From Polymorphobacter_B sp038225475 (GTDB lineage: Bacteria > Pseudomonadota > Alphaproteobacteria > Sphingomonadales > Sphingomonadaceae): a stretch of DNA of 61,404 nucleotides. Positions 58,443 to 61,404 of the stretch are shown piece after piece. The notes below the pieces were generated by a model, which was given only the letters and a program-made list of their open reading frames with translations, did no database searches and had not been told where the DNA came from. The position numbers were made by a program, and so were the translations under genes. Where the stretch lies: positions 1 through 61,404 of the forward strand of contig JBBRRA010000012.1 in the NCBI GenBank assembly GCA_038225475.1, given 5' to 3'. Within the stretch, counting starts at the first letter, position 1; the number at the start of each line of letters is the position of its first letter.

Positions 58443-60049
58443 GCAGCCGAGCGCGTCGGCTCGACCAAGGCGCGCGCGCTGACCTGTGCCGCCAACGCCG
58501 CGACGGCGGCGTGCGCCGACTGGACCGCGCCCTCCTGCCAGCCCGGCGTCTGGCTGAGTGCGGCGCTGGCGAACGCGACGCGCCCGGTCGGTTCGCACAG
58601 CAGCCGAAATCCGGGCTTGGTGATATGCCCCTCCTGCGGGTTGGTCGAAACGCCGTTCCACGCTGGCCACGGCCCCAAGCTGTACGGGATTTTGTGCCAG
58701 TTGACGACGAGCGGGTCGACGCATTCGGCGCTATGGCCCGGGTGTACCATCTCGATCGCGGCGCGCGCCGCTGCAATCTGATCGGGCAGCGATTTCTGCT
58801 GGGCCACCTGCGCGCGCTGGCCCGATGTGTAGCAGCCGAGCAGCATGCCGCGGTCGCTATGCAACCCGACCGACGGATACCAGATCATCGTGGTTTCACC
58901 GCCGACGAAGGTGATGCCGCCATAAATCTGATCGGCTTCCCAAAAGCGCGGCGCTTCGAACGCGATCTTGTTCGAATAGTCATACGCGACCCCGGCGATC
59001 GCCGCCTTATAGGCAGCCGGGAAATCATTATCGATCGTGGCAAGCACCGGGAACGGGATCGTGCACACCAGATAGTCGCCGGTGACGGTCTGGACGGTGC
59101 CGCCCGGCCCGTCGGCATAGGCCACTTCGACGCCGGTTGCCGAATGGCGGATGCGCTGCACCACTGCGCGTCGCACGGCGCGCCGGGTCAGGTTGCGTTC
59201 GATGCCGACCGCGATCTGGTCCATGCCGCCGACCGGCTGGAACATCGTCGCCTGCATGTAAATCACGTCCTCGAACATGGTCATCGGCAACTGCGGGTTG
59301 TCGAGCAAGGTATCGAGCGGCACGGGCTTGGCGGGGGTTTCAAAGCTCGACACGCCCGCGCCCGGCGGCGTCGCAAAGCCCGACCGCGCCGTCCCGGTAA
59401 ACGCCGCCTTGTCGTCGAGGTCGCCGTAGAATTTAAGGAACGGCAACAGCTTGGCTTTTTCCGCCGGTGTCACCGCCTGATCGAGCGCCCCCTGATTGAT
59501 CGCCTTGCTGAGCAATTCGGAGATATAGCCGCGCGTGTCGTTGACCGCCGCCCGCATGCGGATCCGGTTGCCGGGCGCGGCGATATAGGCCGACCGGCTC
59601 GAATTGACTTCGACTTCGAGCGGCACGCCGAACTTTTTGGCATAGCCGAGCATGCCCTGATGGAAACTGGGCAGCCGTGCCGGTCCGGCGTTGAAGTAAA
59701 TCCCCTGCGAAAAGCGCGCTTTCTGCACCGGCTCGCCGATCATGTCGATCTGGTCGCCGTCGCGAACCGTCCACGCCCGGCCACCGACGCGGGCGCGCGC
59801 CTCGAGCACGGTGACGTCGAACCCCGCCTGCTGCAGCTCGTACGCCGACACCAGCCCGGCGATCCCCGCACCGAGCACGATCACCCGGCGGCCCTTGCCG
59901 AAATCGGGCGGCAACACCGGCAACGCCGTGGCGGCTCCGCTGCCGAACAGCCCGACCGATTGCATCGCCGCCGCCAGCGCCCCTGCGCCGCCAACCATGC
60001 CGATCCGGCCCAAAAGCCCCCTGCGCGTAATCATGCCATTCCCCGTCAT
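58439..60049 (-). CDS. Tat-exported flavin monoamine oxidase
   Basis: 536 residues from ATG 60049, chosen because GGAGG lies 9 bases upstream. The N-terminus has a twin-arginine signal (ITRRGLLGRIGMVGGAG). The FAD-binding motif VIVLGAGIAGLVSAYEL is followed by EARARVGGRAW, and the C-terminal GRVAFASAAL region lines the flavin. The family oxidises primary or secondary amines (polyamines, aromatic amines or amino acids) to imines with release of hydrogen peroxide. The exact amine is unknown. Confidence 0.9.
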   Translation of the reverse strand: MTGNGMITRRGLLGRIGMVGGAGALAAAMQSVGLFGSGAATALPVLPPDFGKGRRVIVLGAGIAGLVSAYELQQAGFDVTVLEARARVGGRAWTVRDGDQIDMIGEPVQKARFSQGIYFNAGPARLPSFHQGMLGYAKKFGVPLEVEVNSSRSAYIAAPGNRIRMRAAVNDTRGYISELLSKAINQGALDQAVTPAEKAKLLPFLKFYGDLDDKAAFTGTARSGFATPPGAGVSSFETPAKPVPLDTLLDNPQLPMTMFEDVIYMQATMFQPVGGMDQIAVGIERNLTRRAVRRAVVQRIRHSATGVEVAYADGPGGTVQTVTGDYLVCTIPFPVLATIDNDFPAAYKAAIAGVAYDYSNKIAFEAPRFWEADQIYGGITFVGGETTMIWYPSVGLHSDRGMLLGCYTSGQRAQVAQQKSLPDQIAAARAAIEMVHPGHSAECVDPLVVNWHKIPYSLGPWPAWNGVSTNPQEGHITKPGFRLLCEPTGRVAFASAALSQTPGWQEGAVQSAHAAVAALAAQVSARALVEPTRSAA

Positions 60050-60138
60050 GCTGCGTTGCCTCCCTCCCCAGGGCGATGACGGCATTCAATTCGCAATATT
60101 TCCGCAGCGCAACAAAAAACTCCGGCGGCGGGTTTTCG

Positions 60139-61254
60139 TTACGGGTGTGCCGCCGTCCACGCCGCCGACTGGTCGCGCGCCAATGTTACAAGGTTGCCGA
60201 GCGCCTCGTTGACGTCGATCAGATGCAGCCCCCACCCCGGCACGACCTTGCCGTTGTACAGCACATCGCCGCCGATATGGTCGGTGCGCGGCCCCTTCGG
60301 CTCGACTTCGGTGCGGACCGCCAGCACATGTGCGCCGTCGACGGTCACGCACTCGGCGGTCAGCAATCCGGGCAGCGCCACGAACGGCGTGGCGACGGTG
60401 ACGCCCTTGGCCCAACTGAGCGTCGGCGCGGCGTTATCGACGATATCGATCGCAGCCGGCAGCATCGCCGCCAGCGGCGCCCGCCCGCCCGCCAGCCGCG
60501 CCGGGTTGGTGCACGCGACTTCCATCCCCGGCGCCGTCGTCCGCCCGAAGCGGCTATCGGCGGGCGGTGTCATCCCGTCGCGGAACGAGACATAGCTGAC
60601 GACGCAGCCGGTCTGCGTCGCGGCGTGGCACAGCGGCATCGACTTCAAATCGCCGCCGACGTCCTTGCCCACCGGCACCAGCACGTTGTTGCCGGGGATG
60701 TAGGCGGCGATGACGCGCGCCGCCGCCGGCTTGGCCTCGATTTCATTATGGATAAGCGCCTTGATCAGCCCCGACCCTTGGCTGTGCCCGATCAGGATGA
60801 CGCCGCGGCCACCGTTGTCGCGCGCCAGATAATCGTTCCACGCCGCGACGACATCACGATAGGCCATGACCCGGTCGGCGTTGTTCGGCTGACCCGACAG
60901 CACGTCGCGCAGCGCCTTGATCGTCACCTGGCGGTACATCGGCGCAAACGTCCGGCAGACGTTCCGGAACGCCGCAAACTGCACGCGCGCGACATTGGTT
61001 TCCGCCATGTCGATCGTCAGGTTGCTGTTCGGCGTCGGCTGCATCGACACCGTCGGATAGACGTAAAAGCAATCGGTCGCGGGCTTGGCGGCGGTCGGCA
61101 GCGTCGCCACCGTCGCCTTGCCGCCCGCCGTGATGCTCGTCGTAGCAATATCGGCGGCGCAGGCATCGGCGCGGCCCGGACGGCACAGCCAGTTCACGTC
61201 CTGCGTGTAATCGGGCGCTGCGTCGGGCGACAGCGCCGGGGCGGCCAGTGCCAC
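60139..61254 (-). CDS. DUF3089 alpha/beta-hydrolase-like protein
   Basis: 371 residues with a GTG start at 61254; the frame is closed by TGA 12 bases further upstream. The DUF3089 core is clear: WLCRPGRADAC, CFYVYPTVS and the nucleophile elbow VILIGHSQGSG. Relatives normally carry a secretion signal, but here only what looks like its end (ALAAPALSP) is left and no good ribosome-binding site precedes the GTG. The 5' end may be truncated, frameshifted or start elsewhere. Several paired cysteines suggest that the mature protein is periplasmic. Confidence 0.75.
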   Translation of the reverse strand: MALAAPALSPDAAPDYTQDVNWLCRPGRADACAADIATTSITAGGKATVATLPTAAKPATDCFYVYPTVSMQPTPNSNLTIDMAETNVARVQFAAFRNVCRTFAPMYRQVTIKALRDVLSGQPNNADRVMAYRDVVAAWNDYLARDNGGRGVILIGHSQGSGLIKALIHNEIEAKPAAARVIAAYIPGNNVLVPVGKDVGGDLKSMPLCHAATQTGCVVSYVSFRDGMTPPADSRFGRTTAPGMEVACTNPARLAGGRAPLAAMLPAAIDIVDNAAPTLSWAKGVTVATPFVALPGLLTAECVTVDGAHVLAVRTEVEPKGPRTDHIGGDVLYNGKVVPGWGLHLIDVNEALGNLVTLARDQSAAWTAAHP

Positions 61255-61332
61255 CGGACTGAAGTGTCAACGCCGGTCGGATTCCAGGCCAGCGGGGCGG
61301 AGTAAAAGCAGGCCATTGTTGATGCGGGCCTG

Positions 61333-61374
61333 ACGATATGAAGAGGGCCCCGATCGGGGCCCTCTTCATATCGT
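61333..61374. terminator. Perfect 42-base palindrome, probable terminator
   Basis: The sequence is its own reverse complement over 42 bases, centred on GATC between GGCCCC and GGGGCC. As RNA it folds into a very stable GC-rich hairpin in both directions. It lies between the DUF3089 gene and the right window edge; a minus-strand frame ending EVTTA-stop at 61387 could be the tail of the gene it terminates. Confidence 0.6.
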
Positions 61375-61404
61375 TGTCGTCGTCGATCAGGCGGTGGTGA
61401 CCTC

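Noticed and set aside
61387..61404. Minus-strand frame ending EVTTA-stop at the right edge
   Set aside because: Six codons are not enough to support a gene call; mentioned only as context for the palindrome.
1..61404. CRISPR arrays, insertion sequences and replication origins
   Set aside because: No regularly spaced repeats, transposase genes or DnaA-box clusters were noticed on reading through the window.

Overview
The window is about 61 kb of GC-rich chromosome from an alphaproteobacterium, most likely a sphingomonad. Supporting signs are the PEP-CTERM tail of the form PEPxxWAMMIxGF, the PrsK/PrsR regulators, a TonB-dependent receptor of the sphingomonad type, many genes with ATGA or GTGA overlaps, a bifunctional CysNC, and alphaproteobacterial ECF-type promoter motifs. 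No integrase, transposase or CRISPR array was seen. The only phage-like part is a compact lysis module.

Layout. 0-2.7 kb: a DUF2726 membrane protein, argC, a GNAT acetyltransferase and a gamma-carbonic-anhydrase-like protein. 2.75-3.96 kb: a four-gene lysis cassette (endolysin, holin-like protein, Rz-like spanin and a nested Rz1-like lipoprotein). 4.1-9.3 kb: a PEP-CTERM surface protein behind a sigma-54 promoter, tRNA-Pro, a methyltransferase and the PrsK/PrsR pair. 9.4-22 kb: mostly metabolic and transport genes (methylmalonyl-CoA epimerase, CsbD protein, Kir-type potassium channel, ArfB, GST, two drug/metabolite exporters, a FadJ-type protein, exported MsrB and MsrA, hydrolase, enoyl-CoA hydratase, DUF1254 protein, RluA-type synthase). 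22-24.4 kb: a very long lone flagellin. 24.4-28.7 kb: tRNA-Ser, a KAS III-like enzyme with an ABC exporter, and an exported thioredoxin-like protein with CcdA. 28.7-33.5 kb: a divergent pair, both broken by one lesion each (frameshifted DUF885-like gene; TonB receptor with an in-frame amber codon). 33.6-46.5 kb: cysD-cysNC followed by a glycan cluster (split transketolase, an epimerase-glycosyltransferase fusion, GtrA, methyltransferase, GT-C enzyme and two large unknown membrane proteins). 46.6-56.2 kb: a cell-envelope operon (alpha-2-macroglobulin, PBP1C, two L,D-transpeptidase-type proteins). 56.3-61.4 kb: luciferase-like monooxygenase, exported RidA-like protein, GNAT, Tat-exported amine oxidase and a DUF3089 hydrolase.

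The most interesting signal is not a gene. The motif TGTAACC-N16-CG(A/T)A occurs three times in the plus orientation, each time immediately before a gene or operon: msrB-msrA, the KAS III/ABC exporter operon, and the thioredoxin-like/ccdA operon. It resembles the promoter known for the Caulobacter ECF factor SigF (GTAACC-N16-CGAA). The three units form a plausible stress regulon for envelope repair: two exported methionine sulfoxide reductases that each lack a resolving cysteine, and an exported thioredoxin-like/CcdA pair that could re-reduce them. A second regulatory link is the sigma-54 promoter of the PEP-CTERM gene next to PrsR, a sigma-54 activator.

No stretch longer than 300 bases lacks a gene. 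Function assignments rest on motif and family recognition by eye; no database search was run.
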